Notes: a model not told the origin generated them from the sequence alone. A stretch of DNA of 64,000 nucleotides from Brucella pituitosa (GCF_003049685.1 NZ_PYSY02000001.1:1178001-1242000), one strand, 5' to 3'. Counted from the first letter of the stretch, positions 16,527 through 25,923 are shown. Translations and numbers: made by a program.

Positions 16527-17573
16527 TTATCCGCCGGTAAGGCTCATGTGGCGCGCAACAGCCGGGCGGTTGTGGTCACGATCTATGATGAAATCATGAC
16601 CTTTGGGCTTGCGAGAGATGGCTTCATCAATAGCATCGTTTAGTATGCTGTCGCTTTCACTCGCTCGCACTGCAACGCGCAAATCCGCATCGTCGTTCTG
16701 TCCGAGGCACATATAGAGCATGCCGGTGCAGGTGAGGCGCACGCGATTGCAGCTTTCGCAGAAATTGTGCGTGAGGGGCGTGATGAAACCAAGACGCCCG
16801 CCGGTTTCAGCAATGTTAACATAACGGGCAGGGCCGCCTGTGCGGTACGGAATGTCTGACAGCGTGAACTGCTGGCTCAGATCGGTGCGCAGCTGCGAAA
16901 GTGGCAAATACTGATCGGTACGATCAAACTCGATTTCGCCCATGGGCATGGTTTCGATCAAGGTCATGTCCATGTCGCGGCCATGCGCCCAGCGGATCAG
17001 TTCCGGGATTTCGAACTCATTGAAGCTTTTCAGCGCAACCGCGTTGATTTTAACGCGAATGCCAGCCTTCTGAGCCGCATTGATACCCTCTATGACACGA
17101 TCAAGATCGCCCCAGCGCGTGATGGTGCGGAACTTATCAGGATCGAGTGTATCCATCGAAACATTGATGCGACGCACACCGCAATCTGCCAGCTCATCCG
17201 CATATCGGGCCAGCTGGGAACCATTGGTGGTGAGCGTCAATTCGTCGAGTGCGCCTGTTTTAAGGTGACGCGACAGCCCGCGAATGAGATGCATGATATT
17301 CTTGCGGACAAGCGGTTCGCCGCCTGTCAGGCGCAGTTTGCGAACGCCTTTTTCGATGAATGCGCTGCAAATCCGGTCGAGTTCCTCGAGCGTCAGCAGG
17401 TCTTTCTTCGGCAGAAAAGTCATGTGCTCCGCCATGCAATATGTGCAGCGGAAGTCACAACGATCAGTGACTGAAACGCGCAAATAGGTTACCGCGCGCC
17501 CAAACGGATCAATCATTTGTCCGGTGGGAGAAACAACAGGCAGAACTTGAGAACCTTGCATAGAGTAAGCCAT
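16527..17573 (-). CDS. moaA: GTP 3',8-cyclase MoaA
   Basis: The 348-residue product is a radical SAM enzyme that, with MoaC, turns GTP into cyclic pyranopterin monophosphate, the first step of molybdenum cofactor synthesis. The radical SAM cluster motif is CDFRCTYC (Cys 39, 43 and 46), and the second 4Fe-4S site is [13 protein letters not shown] near residue 265. The C terminus ends in the essential GG. The ATG at 17573 is chosen over the TTG at 17597. The gene is on the same strand as the EamA-mobA-mobB unit but is separated from it by the A-B repeat pair. Confidence 0.96.
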   Translation of the reverse strand: MAYSMQGSQVLPVVSPTGQMIDPFGRAVTYLRVSVTDRCDFRCTYCMAEHMTFLPKKDLLTLEELDRICSAFIEKGVRKLRLTGGEPLVRKNIMHLIRGLSRHLKTGALDELTLTTNGSQLARYADELADCGVRRINVSMDTLDPDKFRTITRWGDLDRVIEGINAAQKAGIRVKINAVALKSFNEFEIPELIRWAHGRDMDMTLIETMPMGEIEFDRTDQYLPLSQLRTDLSQQFTLSDIPYRTGGPARYVNIAETGGRLGFITPLTHNFCESCNRVRLTCTGMLYMCLGQNDDADLRVAVRASESDSILNDAIDEAISRKPKGHDFIIDRDHNRPAVARHMSLTGG

Positions 17574-17792
17574 CGTTTCCACACGCTGCAGAACCAATTC
17601 TGCATCTTGGTTCTAGATAAGTGGCCTCGAACGCTTTGTCCAGTTTACGCGTTTGCTAAGCACCTTCAAGTGATAAGGCATTAATCTGACGCGTCAGGCC
17701 TTTTGTCTCTTCTCTTCGAGGCTGAACATCAATATCTCTTTGATTTGGCGAAATTCAGAAATGAACAGCCGCTGGAATGACGGAGAACAATT

Positions 17793-18155
17793 ATGAGTGA
17801 TGTCTGGCCAACCGAATTGCGTGTCTCGAAAGATCGCAAGCTTCTGACGGTGGCGTTCGAAAGCGGCGAACGGTTCGAGCTGACTGCGGAGCTTCTGCGT
17901 GTGTTGTCTCCATCGGCGGAAGTGCAGGGGCACTCGCCAGAGCAACGCGTGACTGTTGGCGGCAAGCGCAATGTCGAAATTATGCGCATGGACCCGATTG
18001 GTAATTATGCCGTCCGCATTACCTTTGACGATATGCACGATACAGGCCTGTTCTCATGGACCTATCTCCATAAGCTCGGCACAGAGAAAGACACGCTTTG
18101 GCAGACTTATCTCGATGAGCTCTCTGAAAAAGGGCTGAAACGCGATCTGAGATAA
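17793..18155 (+). CDS. DUF971 protein (gamma-butyrobetaine hydroxylase-like N-terminal domain)
   Basis: The 120-residue product is a stand-alone copy of the small domain found at the N terminus of gamma-butyrobetaine hydroxylases. Typical signatures are WPTELRVSKDRKLLTVAF, LRVLSPSAEVQGHSP and the GNYAVRITFDDMHDTGLFSW segment. Stand-alone members have been linked to Fe-S or P-loop proteins such as Mrp/ApbC by fusion, but their function is not settled. It is convergent with fumA, with a shared terminator hairpin that contains a repeat element. Confidence 0.9.
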   Translation: MSDVWPTELRVSKDRKLLTVAFESGERFELTAELLRVLSPSAEVQGHSPEQRVTVGGKRNVEIMRMDPIGNYAVRITFDDMHDTGLFSWTYLHKLGTEKDTLWQTYLDELSEKGLKRDLR

Positions 18156-18158
18156 AGA

Positions 18159-18240
18159 AAAGGGCGGTATCAGCGCATCCCGAAAAGTGTGAAACGGTTT
18201 TCGGATAAGATGCGCGTTGAAATAAAGACCGCCCCTTTGT
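18159..18240. terminator. Bidirectional terminator stem enclosing a repeat element
   Basis: AAAGGGCGGT (18159-18168) and ACCGCCCCTTTG (18228-18239) form a GC-rich stem with one bulged C. The loop is filled by the palindromic repeat at 18172-18218. Confidence 0.65.
18172..18218. repeat. RIME/Bru-RS-like single palindrome
   Basis: AGCGCATCC at the left pairs with GGATAAGATGCGCGTT at the right around CGAAAAGTGTGAAACGGTTTTCG. It matches the first half of the copy at 54111. Confidence 0.75.
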
Positions 18241-18243
18241 TCT

Positions 18244-19863
18244 TTAACCTAAATTGAGTTCTTTGAAGAAGTCGTTGCCCTTGTCATCGATAACGATAAA
18301 GGCCGGGAAATCGACCACTTCGATGCGCCAGATGGCTTCCATGCCGAGTTCTGGATACTCGACCACTTCAACCTTCTTGATGCAGTCCTGCGCAAGACGG
18401 GCGGCGGGGCCACCAATAGAGCCCAGATAGAAGCCGCCATGCGTGCCACAGGCTTCGCGAACCTGACGTGAGCGATTGCCCTTGGCGAGCATCACCATCG
18501 AGCCGCCAAACGACTGGAACTGATCGACATAGGAATCCATGCGACCTGCCGTTGTCGGGCCGAATGAACCAGACGCATAGCCTGTCGGAGTTTTTGCGGG
18601 ACCTGCATAATAGATCGGATGGTTTTTGAAATAATCGGGCATCGGTTCGCCATTTTCCAGGCGTTCACGAATTTTCGCATGTGCGAGATCGCGTGCGACA
18701 ATAATCGATCCGGTCAGCGAGAGCTGCGTCTTCACGGGATGTTTTGACAGCTCTTTGAGGATGTCTTCCATCGGCTGATTGAGGTCGATCTTGACCACGT
18801 GCGATGACAGCTTTTCCTCATCAATCTCGGGCATATATTGTGCCGGATTGGTTTCCAGCTGCTCAAGGAAGATACCATCCTTGGTGATTTTTCCTTTGGC
18901 TTGACGGTCAGCAGAGCAGGATACGCCAAGCCCAATAGGCAGCGATGCGCCGTGGCGTGGCAAGCGGATAACGCGAACGTCGTGGCAGAAATACTTGCCG
19001 CCGAACTGCGCGCCGACGCCAAGCGACTGGGTCAGTTTGTGAATCTCGGCTTCCATTTCCAGATCACGGAAAGCATGACCGGTTTCGGAGCCTTCTGTGG
19101 GTAGACTGTCGAGATAGCGTGTCGATGCCAGTTTCACTGTCTTCAAGTTCATTTCAGCAGACGTGCCGCCGATAACGATTGCCAGATGATAAGGCGGGCA
19201 GGCGGCCGTGCCGAGGCTGAGGATCTTGTCCTTGAGGAAGTCGATCATGCGATCATGCGTCAGCAGCGATGGCGTGCCCTGAAACAGGAAAGTCTTGTTG
19301 GCCGAACCGCCACCCTTGGCTACAAACAGGAATTTGTAGGCATCCTCGCCTTCTTCATAGATGTCGATCTGAGCAGGCAGATTGTTCTTGGTGTTCTTTT
19401 CCTCGAACATCGAAAGGGGGGCAAGCTGCGAATAACGCAGGTTCTTCTTGTTGTAAGCATCAAGAACGCCAGCACCCAACGCATCAGCGTCGCCGCCTTC
19501 AGTCCAGACGCGACGGCCTTTCTTACCCATGATGATCGCAGTGCCAGTGTCCTGACACATCGGCAAAATACCACCGGCCGCGATATTGGCGTTTTTCCAA
19601 AGATCATAAGCGACGAAGCGGTCATTATCGGTGGCTTCCGGATCTTCCATAATGTTGGCAAGCTGCTGCAAATGGCCCGGGCGCAACAGGTGATTGATAT
19701 CAGCAAATGCCGCTTCCGAAAGAATGCGCAGGCCTTCAGCATCTACGCTCAGGATTTCCTGTCCCTTGAACGTATCGACCGAAACATGATCCGACGTCAG
19801 TTTGCGATAAGGGGTTTTATCTTCGCCAATTGGGAAAAGATCGGCGGCGCTTGCTTCTGCCAT
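18244..19863 (-). CDS. fumA: Class I fumarate hydratase (Fe-S dependent)
   Basis: The 539-residue product interconverts fumarate and malate in the TCA cycle with an oxygen-sensitive 4Fe-4S cluster. The cluster cysteines lie in MCQDTGTAI (N-terminal third), ACPPYHLA and [15 protein letters not shown]. The C-terminal tartrate dehydratase beta-like domain carries [18 protein letters not shown] and GNRSRQV. The ATG at 19863 is preferred; the upstream frame begins with unconserved [10 protein letters not shown]. It appears monocistronic and faces the DUF971 gene. Confidence 0.95.
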   Translation of the reverse strand: MAEASAADLFPIGEDKTPYRKLTSDHVSVDTFKGQEILSVDAEGLRILSEAAFADINHLLRPGHLQQLANIMEDPEATDNDRFVAYDLWKNANIAAGGILPMCQDTGTAIIMGKKGRRVWTEGGDADALGAGVLDAYNKKNLRYSQLAPLSMFEEKNTKNNLPAQIDIYEEGEDAYKFLFVAKGGGSANKTFLFQGTPSLLTHDRMIDFLKDKILSLGTAACPPYHLAIVIGGTSAEMNLKTVKLASTRYLDSLPTEGSETGHAFRDLEMEAEIHKLTQSLGVGAQFGGKYFCHDVRVIRLPRHGASLPIGLGVSCSADRQAKGKITKDGIFLEQLETNPAQYMPEIDEEKLSSHVVKIDLNQPMEDILKELSKHPVKTQLSLTGSIIVARDLAHAKIRERLENGEPMPDYFKNHPIYYAGPAKTPTGYASGSFGPTTAGRMDSYVDQFQSFGGSMVMLAKGNRSRQVREACGTHGGFYLGSIGGPAARLAQDCIKKVEVVEYPELGMEAIWRIEVVDFPAFIVIDDKGNDFFKELNLG

Positions 19864-20183
19864 TGTGGTACCTCGCTTGCTTGCCTGCGGCATCTCGTGA
19901 GATGCACTCCGTTATTTTGCCCAATACCAAAGTCGGGGCATATTCTGCGGGGCTTTTATCGTGATGGAGGGCGAAATCCACTGCGGCACATTGTTCAGCC
20001 GGGTACTAAAACGGCAAGCGGTGTGTCCGCCAAGGCACTTTTCAAGAAAAATTGATGGAGTTGGGGCCAAAATTATTGGAGGATGCGTTAACGTTAAAAG
20101 ATTCTATACGACATTCATCAATTCTATGGGCAAAGATTGAAGCGGATTCGCTTTTTAGCGATTGCATTGAATTGGCGGTTAGA
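19864..20183. other. Divergent intergenic region between fumA and the L,D-transpeptidase gene
   Basis: These 320 bases should contain both promoters. The transpeptidase frame is open back to 20052, so part of it could be translated. No repeat or recognisable operator was found. Confidence 0.45.
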
Positions 20184-22178
20184 ATGCAGTTCTCCAGACA
20201 TTTGAATCGGGACATCAACGATAACCGCAAGAGCGGTCCTTATGTCCGTAATGCGCTTGCTTTCGCTCTCGCAGCATCGACACTGTTCTCGACAGCGCAG
20301 GCGCAGGCAGCAAATTCGTTGCTGGAGCTGTTTCAGCAGCGCCGCCAGCAGCAAGCCCAACCTCCTGTGCAGGCTGCACCAGTGGCTCCCGAACGGCGTG
20401 CCGCGAAGCCTGTTTCAGTGCCGAGGGCAGCCGTGCCGCCAGCGCAGCGTGTCACGGTCAAAGGTCCACAAATCTACAATTACAAGCCGGACGCTCTGAT
20501 AAAGGTCGATTTTTCGGCTGTTGATATGCAGGTGACGGCTGCAGTTGATCCGGCTCACGTCGATCCTTTGACGTCAGGCATGTCGCCGATTGGCCGTTCG
20601 AAAAAGGTTGACGAAACCCAGGGCGAACGCGCTTTTGATGCGGCAACGGATTATCTCAAAACCGTCGATGTCAAAGCTGAAAAGCAGGTCGCCGAAGCGA
20701 TCGTCAGTTTCTATTCAGAAAAGCGCACATTCCTTTGGTCATCAGATAACAAGGCGCTCGATAAAGCACGGAACGTTGCAGCTTTCTTCGCGCAGGCTGA
20801 CGATGACGGTCTGAACCCTGAAGAATATGCTGTCGCTATACCGGGTGATCATTTTGATGAAGCAGAGCTGACGGAACGCCAGCAGAAGCTTGCTGACTTT
20901 GAAATCCGCATGTCTGCGCGCGCTCTGCGTTATGCAATTGATGCTGGCGAGGGCCGTGTTGTTGCCGACAGGTTGAGTGGGTTCCATGATCTGCCACGTG
21001 GTCGCGTTGATCCAAAGGCTGTGCTGGCGCGGCTCGCATCCGAAAGCGATCCGGTCGCTTATCTTAAGAGTTTCCAGCCCAACAATGAGGCTTACGCTTC
21101 ATTGAAACGCGAACTGGCACAGACCGAAGCGCCAGCAGGTGAACCTATCCGAATTTCGCTCGATAAGGCGATCCGCCCCGGCGACACCAACGATCAGCTG
21201 GGCAAAGTCGTGGCGTTGATTACGCGACATGCGCCTGCCAGCTATCTCGAACAGCATCGCAATGTGCTGCAGGCCCATGCGGATGCCAGCATCTATGATC
21301 CAGAGTTGGCGGTAGCCATCAAAGATTATCAGAAGCTTTCCGGCAGCACGCCGGATGGCATCATCGGCAAGAACACGATTGCAGCACTTCAGGGCGAACA
21401 GGATTCGGTCAAACGTGATCGTATTCTCTATTCGATGGAGCGTCTGCGCTGGCTGCCACACGATTTTGGTTCGCGCTATGTGATGGTCAACCAGCCATCC
21501 TATCGGGCTGAATATTTCGAACACGGCAAAGAAAAGCTGGCGATGAATGTGGTCATTGGTTCGCCAACGCATCAGACCTATTTCTTCTATAACAAGGTCC
21601 AGACGGTTGTTTTCAATCCGTCCTGGGGCGTGCCTCGCTCGATTATCCTGAACGAAATGCTCCCCAAGGTCATGCGCGATACGAGCTATCTCGATCGTAA
21701 TGGCTATGAAGTCTATGTTGGCGGCAAGAAGGTTTCGGCAAGCGCTGTAAACTGGAGCGCAGTTGCTGCCGGTAAAGCCCATGTTGGCATCCGCCAGAAG
21801 CCGAGCCTTGATAACGCCTTGGGTGAATTGAAGATTCTGTTCCCCAATGCCCATGATATCTACATGCACGATACCCCGGCGAAATCCTATTTCAGTCGTG
21901 ACATGCGTGCGCTGAGCCATGGCTGTATTCGTCTGGAGCGTCCACGCGATATGGCAGCAGCCGTTTTGGGTAAGCCGGTCGAAGAGCTGGGCAAATATTT
22001 CGGCAAGGACGAACGCGGCCTCAAAGTCGCCAATCCTGTTCCGGTTTACATTGCCTATTTCACAGCCTGGCCGGATGCGAACGGCAATGTTCGTTTCTTC
22101 AACGACATTTACGACCGTGATTCAGGCTTGCAGAAAGCGTTCGATAAAACGGCGGAATCTCGATTGGCCGCTCTTTGA
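20184..22178 (+). CDS. Murein L,D-transpeptidase, YcbB-like
   Basis: The 664-residue product forms 3-3 cross-links in peptidoglycan, or releases them, in the periplasm. It has a signal peptide (ALAFALAASTLFSTAQAQA), a Pro/Ala-rich region, a large scaffold domain, a peptidoglycan-binding segment (AIKDYQKLSGSTPDGIIGKN) and a C-terminal YkuD domain. The catalytic motif SHGCIRLERP is complete, with Cys near residue 581 and the upstream His in IYMHDTP. The ATG at 20184 places the signal peptide correctly, though the frame is open from 20052. A perfect hairpin follows at 22321. Confidence 0.92.
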   Translation: MQFSRHLNRDINDNRKSGPYVRNALAFALAASTLFSTAQAQAANSLLELFQQRRQQQAQPPVQAAPVAPERRAAKPVSVPRAAVPPAQRVTVKGPQIYNYKPDALIKVDFSAVDMQVTAAVDPAHVDPLTSGMSPIGRSKKVDETQGERAFDAATDYLKTVDVKAEKQVAEAIVSFYSEKRTFLWSSDNKALDKARNVAAFFAQADDDGLNPEEYAVAIPGDHFDEAELTERQQKLADFEIRMSARALRYAIDAGEGRVVADRLSGFHDLPRGRVDPKAVLARLASESDPVAYLKSFQPNNEAYASLKRELAQTEAPAGEPIRISLDKAIRPGDTNDQLGKVVALITRHAPASYLEQHRNVLQAHADASIYDPELAVAIKDYQKLSGSTPDGIIGKNTIAALQGEQDSVKRDRILYSMERLRWLPHDFGSRYVMVNQPSYRAEYFEHGKEKLAMNVVIGSPTHQTYFFYNKVQTVVFNPSWGVPRSIILNEMLPKVMRDTSYLDRNGYEVYVGGKKVSASAVNWSAVAAGKAHVGIRQKPSLDNALGELKILFPNAHDIYMHDTPAKSYFSRDMRALSHGCIRLERPRDMAAAVLGKPVEELGKYFGKDERGLKVANPVPVYIAYFTAWPDANGNVRFFNDIYDRDSGLQKAFDKTAESRLAAL

Positions 22179-22224
22179 GCGGTCAATTCTTATCCGGCTA
22201 TCTATAGGTAAATCGTTGCAAGGA

Positions 22225-22292
22225 TGGTGGGCGCGACAGGGATTGAACCTGTGCCCCCTCGCTTGTGAAGCGAGTGCTTTCCCGCTTCTGCC
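22225..22292 (-). pseudogene. Decayed tRNA-Val(CAC) fragment
   Basis: On the minus strand, the 3' half of a tRNA is intact: anticodon stem-loop CTCGC-TTCACAA-GCGAG with anticodon CAC (22265-22267), T arm ACAGG-TTCAATC-CCTGT, 3' acceptor strand CGCGCCC, discriminator A and an encoded CCA (22225-22227). The 5' acceptor strand (expected GGGCGCG) is absent, and the D arm is only vaguely preserved (GGCAGAAGCGGGAAAGCA). It therefore cannot form a cloverleaf and is called a remnant. Confidence 0.65.
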
Positions 22293-22320
22293 AAATAAGA
22301 TGAGAGCTAAAGAAATTAGA

Positions 22321-22361
22321 TAAAGCGCCGATCTGATTGAATCAGATCGGCGCTTTATTTG
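22321..22361. terminator. Perfect 17-bp hairpin, probable bidirectional terminator
   Basis: TAAAGCGCCGATCTGAT (22321-22337) and ATCAGATCGGCGCTTTA (22341-22357) pair without mismatch, with TTT after the stem. It resembles the second half of the RIME-like repeats and separates the transpeptidase gene and tRNA fragment from the convergent Cys-rich protein gene. Confidence 0.75.
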
Positions 22362-22376
22362 TTCGCTATAGATATT

Positions 22377-22949
22377 TTAGTTCTGAATGTAACAAGCTTT
22401 TCCCTGACCACGCGCAGGATCACCGAAACTACGGTTGTCACAGCGAACGCCATCACGGAATACGCGTTCTACGAAACGTCCCTTGGCTCCGTAACGTACG
22501 ACCTTACGGCCATAAAAATCGCAGAATCCTTTTTCTTTCGCGCATTGCTTCCAGTCACCGCGACCTCGATCATCGCGCCTGTTGTCACGCCAGTCGTTGC
22601 GGCGGTCATCGCGCCAATCGTTGCGGCGATCATCACGCCGGTCTTCATAACGATCACGGACAACAAAAGAGCAGCTTTTTCGTGCGCCAGGCGCTGGGTC
22701 ACCAAAAACCTGGTTGGAGCAACGCACATTCGGCCCGTCGATGAACTGAGACGTTCCGCGACCGTTTGCGCCGTAGATGACTTCGGTCGGATACGGAAGC
22801 CTGCAGGTTTCGTTTTCACCAGCACAGCGCTGCAATTGTGCTGCTTCCGCTGGCGCGGGAGAAAATGCGTATAAAGATGCAACGAAGGCTGACATGCCTG
22901 CGATGAGGCTGATTTTATTAGACAGAAGAGCTGTCATGGCTAACACCAT
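22377..22949 (-). CDS. Secreted protein with two copies of a Cys-rich FGDP module
   Basis: The 190-residue product has a signal peptide (LSNKISLIAGMSAFVASLYAFSPAPAEA, in part) and two related modules of about 50 residues. Module 1 runs from LQRCAGENETC to FGDPAPGARKSC, and module 2 from WKQCAKEKGFC to FGDPARGQGKAC. Each has four cysteines, a YGA-x-GR motif and FGDP. Between them lies an Asp/Arg/Asn/Trp-rich linker (DRRNDWRDDRRNDWRDNRRD, repeats of R-N-D-W-R-D). Similar modules occur in secreted proteins of other bacteria, from memory, without a firm function. The start could also be the ATG at 22937 or further upstream. Confidence 0.8.
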   Translation of the reverse strand: MVLAMTALLSNKISLIAGMSAFVASLYAFSPAPAEAAQLQRCAGENETCRLPYPTEVIYGANGRGTSQFIDGPNVRCSNQVFGDPAPGARKSCSFVVRDRYEDRRDDRRNDWRDDRRNDWRDNRRDDRGRGDWKQCAKEKGFCDFYGRKVVRYGAKGRFVERVFRDGVRCDNRSFGDPARGQGKACYIQN

Positions 22950-23152
22950 TGTTTGAATGTCTGATGCGTTCTTATAGAATTTAGTTCTTGAATATAGAAT
23001 GAACGGCGACCCGCATTTCAACTGGTCGAATTTCATGCGCGTACGGCTAATTGAATGCAAATCGTGTAAAAATTCCAGTTAGATAGTTCCCTTTTTGTGT
23101 TGAATCCGCAAGAGTGCGGTCTGATGTTTCCCGTCAGCAAGGTCGTAAGAAA

Positions 23153-24202
23153 ATGCATGGTGAATACAAGGTCCACGGTGGTAAGCTGGTCGTTATTGAT
23201 CTGGAAGTTCAGGATAACAAGCTGAGCCAGGTTCAGGTTGCAGGCGACTTTTTTCTCGAACCGGCTGAAGCCCTCGACGACATTCGCGATGCACTGAACG
23301 GCTTGCCAGCAACCGCCTCGGCCGAGGAGATTGCGGATGCTGTCCGTAAGGGACTTCGTCCTGATGCATTCATGATCGGTTTTAGCCCGGAAGCTGTGGC
23401 AATTGCTGTTCGTCGCGCGCTCGGCGTTGCTCGTACGTGGCGCGACTATGAATGGCAGATTATCGATATTCCGCCTCTTACGCCGACAATGCATCTGGCT
23501 CTGGACGAAGTTCTGGCACGTGAAGTGGCCGCAGGACGCCGTGCACCGACTTTGCGTTTCTGGGAGTGGGAACGTCCGTCGATCATCATTGGCGCGTTTC
23601 AGTCGCTGCGCAATGAAGTGGATATGGACGCAACCAGGGAATTGGGTGTGGAAACCGTGCGTCGCGTAACGGGTGGCGGTGCCATGTTTGTAGAGCCGGG
23701 CAACTCGATTACCTATTCGCTCTATGCGCCAGGCGATCTGGTCCGCGATATGAGCTTTGCCGATTCCTATGCATTCCTCGATGAATGGGTTCTGAAATCG
23801 CTGAATTCGCTTGGAATTGACGCATTCTATAAACCGCTTAACGATATTTCGAGCTCAAAGGGCAAGATCGGCGGAGCAGCCCAGAAGCGGTATTCCGGCG
23901 GCACCGTTCTGCATCATGTCACCATGGCTTATGATATGGACGCCGAGAAAATGGTGAAAGTTCTGCGCATTGGGCGAGAAAAACTTTCAGATAAGGGTAC
24001 GGCCAGTGCTGTCAAGCGCGTTGACCCTGTGCGCAGCCAGACCGGCTTGCCGCGCCGCGAAGTCATTGATCGCATGACGGAAATGTTCGTATCATTGAAC
24101 GGTGGCGTGAGCGGATCAATCACACCAGAGGAGTTTGCTGCAGCCGAGCAACTCGCTGAGGAAAAATTCGCTACTGAGAAGTGGTTGCATCACATTCCTT
24201 AA
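23153..24202 (+). CDS. lplA: Lipoate--protein ligase A family protein with N-terminal accessory domain
   Basis: The 349-residue product joins lipoate to a lysine of 2-oxoacid dehydrogenase E2 or GcvH proteins. Residues 1 to about 85 look like the small accessory domain (GEYKVHGGKLVVIDLEV, then EEIADAVRKGL), and residues about 105-349 are the catalytic domain with RRVTGGGAMFVEPGNSITYS and the lysine motif GKIGGAAQKR. In E. coli LplA the accessory domain follows the catalytic one, so the order is reversed here. The ATG at 23153 follows a weak AAGG site; an upstream start at 23114 is possible. Confidence 0.85.
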   Translation: MHGEYKVHGGKLVVIDLEVQDNKLSQVQVAGDFFLEPAEALDDIRDALNGLPATASAEEIADAVRKGLRPDAFMIGFSPEAVAIAVRRALGVARTWRDYEWQIIDIPPLTPTMHLALDEVLAREVAAGRRAPTLRFWEWERPSIIIGAFQSLRNEVDMDATRELGVETVRRVTGGGAMFVEPGNSITYSLYAPGDLVRDMSFADSYAFLDEWVLKSLNSLGIDAFYKPLNDISSSKGKIGGAAQKRYSGGTVLHHVTMAYDMDAEKMVKVLRIGREKLSDKGTASAVKRVDPVRSQTGLPRREVIDRMTEMFVSLNGGVSGSITPEEFAAAEQLAEEKFATEKWLHHIP

Positions 24203-24295
24203 GCGAAGAATGGCCGCAACTGTCATTGCGCCACGTGACAGCGCGGGCAAGCCATGCGATAGGGAGGCCAAGTTATCACAAGGCCTCCCACGCAC

Positions 24296-25921
24296 ATGAT
24301 CCGCATCGACAATATCAGCAAGTCCAACAGCCACCGTATTCTCTTTATCGAAACTTCCGCCGCATTGAACCGTGGTGAGAAAATTGGCCTTGTCGGACCG
24401 AATGGCGCTGGCAAGACAACGCTTTTCCGTATGATTACCGGCGAAGAGTTGCCTGATGAAGGTCAGGTCACAGTCGAGAAAGGCGTAACGATCGGCTATT
24501 TCAACCAGAATGTTGGTGAAATGGGTGGGCGCTCGGCTGTTGCGGAAGTGATGGATGGGGCAGGCCCTGTCAGTGTTGTGGCCGCAGAGTTGCGTGAACT
24601 GGAAGCCGCGATGTGCGATCCTGATCGTCTCGACGAGATGGATGCAATTATTGAGCGCTATGGCGAAGTTCAGGCGCGCTATGAAGAGCTCGATGGCTAC
24701 GGACTGGATGGTCGTGCCCGCGAAGTGCTTGCAGGTCTGAGTTTTAGTCAGGAAATGATGGACGGCGACGTCGGTAAATTGTCCGGCGGCTGGAAGATGC
24801 GTGTGGCTCTCGCCCGTATTCTTCTGATGCGTCCCGATGTTATGCTTCTCGATGAACCGAGCAACCATCTCGATCTCGAAAGCCTTATCTGGCTTGAAGC
24901 ATTTCTCAAGAATTATGACGGTGCTCTGCTCATGACCTCGCATGACCGCGAGTTCATGAACCGTATTGTCACCAAGATCATCGAAATTGATGGTGGCTCG
25001 CTCAATTCCTACAACGGCGATTATGGTTTCTATGAAGGTCAGCGGGCGCTTAATGAAAAGCAGCAGCAGGCCCAATTTGAGCGCCAACAGGCAATGCTGG
25101 CCAAGGAAATAAAATTCATTGAACGGTTCAAGGCACGCGCGTCCCATGCCTCACAGGTGCAGAGCCGTGTAAAGAAGCTTGAGAAAATCGACCGGGTTGA
25201 GCCGCCACGTCGCCGTCAGACCGTTGCCTTTGATTTTGCTCCGGCGCCGCGTTCAGGAGAAGATGTGGTCAGCCTCAAGGGCGTCAACAAGGCCTATGGA
25301 AGCCGCTCGATCTATGATGGTCTGGACTTTATGGTCCGCCGTCGTGAACGCTGGTGCATCATGGGTGTAAATGGCGCAGGAAAATCGACGCTGCTTAAGC
25401 TCGTCACAGGAGCGACCGAGCCAGATCAGGGCATCGTAAACCTCGGTGCCAGCGTGAAGCTTGGCTATTTCGCGCAGCACGCGATGGATATTCTGGATGG
25501 CGACAGCACCATTCTTGAATGGCTGGAACAGCGTTTTCCAAAAGCAGGGCAGGCACCGCTTCGTGCATTGGCTGGCTGTTTTGGTTTCTCAGGCGATGAT
25601 ATCGAAAAGAAGTGTCGCGTGCTTTCCGGCGGCGAGAAAGCCCGGCTGGTTATGGCGGCAATGCTGTTTGATCCACCGAACTTCCTCGTGCTTGATGAGC
25701 CGACGAACCATCTGGATCTAGATACTAAGGAAATGCTTATCAAGGCACTTTCATCCTATGAAGGTACGATGCTTTTCGTATCGCATGATCGTCGTTTTCT
25801 TGCGGCACTGTCCAATCGTGTACTGGAACTTACGCCAGATGGCATTCAGCAATATGGCGGCGGCTACACCGAATATGTTGAGAGCACCGGCCAGGAAGCA
25901 CCGGGTCTGCATGTGGGATAA
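24296..25921 (+). CDS. ABC-F family ATPase (ribosome-associated type)
   Basis: The 541-residue soluble protein has two ABC domains and no membrane segments. Walker A motifs are GPNGAGKTTLF (about residue 35) and GVNGAGKSTLLKL (about residue 361). Signature motifs are LSGGWKMRV and LSGGEKARLV; Walker B regions are MLLDEPSNHLDL and LVLDEPTNHLDL. The linker carries the basic coiled coil (QVQSRVKKLEKIDRVEPP). ABC-F proteins act on stalled or initiating ribosomes; the subfamily (Uup/YbiT/EttA-like) cannot be fixed by eye. It follows the lipoate ligase gene by 93 bases. Confidence 0.93.
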   Translation: MIRIDNISKSNSHRILFIETSAALNRGEKIGLVGPNGAGKTTLFRMITGEELPDEGQVTVEKGVTIGYFNQNVGEMGGRSAVAEVMDGAGPVSVVAAELRELEAAMCDPDRLDEMDAIIERYGEVQARYEELDGYGLDGRAREVLAGLSFSQEMMDGDVGKLSGGWKMRVALARILLMRPDVMLLDEPSNHLDLESLIWLEAFLKNYDGALLMTSHDREFMNRIVTKIIEIDGGSLNSYNGDYGFYEGQRALNEKQQQAQFERQQAMLAKEIKFIERFKARASHASQVQSRVKKLEKIDRVEPPRRRQTVAFDFAPAPRSGEDVVSLKGVNKAYGSRSIYDGLDFMVRRRERWCIMGVNGAGKSTLLKLVTGATEPDQGIVNLGASVKLGYFAQHAMDILDGDSTILEWLEQRFPKAGQAPLRALAGCFGFSGDDIEKKCRVLSGGEKARLVMAAMLFDPPNFLVLDEPTNHLDLDTKEMLIKALSSYEGTMLFVSHDRRFLAALSNRVLELTPDGIQQYGGGYTEYVESTGQEAPGLHVG

Positions 25922-25923
25922 GG

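Noticed and set aside
19186..20055. 289-codon open frame on the plus strand opposite fumA
   Set aside because: Most of it is antisense to the conserved fumarase gene and its product has no recognisable features.
21099..21920. 273-codon open frame on the minus strand inside the L,D-transpeptidase gene
   Set aside because: Shadow of a gene with an intact YkuD catalytic motif.
22225..22300. Functional tRNA-Val
   Set aside because: The 5' acceptor strand that should pair with CGCGCCC is absent and the D arm does not fold, so it is listed as a remnant instead.
22530..22660. Simple tandem DNA repeat
   Set aside because: The periodic GCGATCATCACG-like pattern is explained by the repeated Arg/Asp-rich codons of the linker in the Cys-rich protein.
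24116..25147. 343-codon open frame on the minus strand over the ABC-F gene
   Set aside because: Antisense to the first ABC domain; product lacks any family signature.
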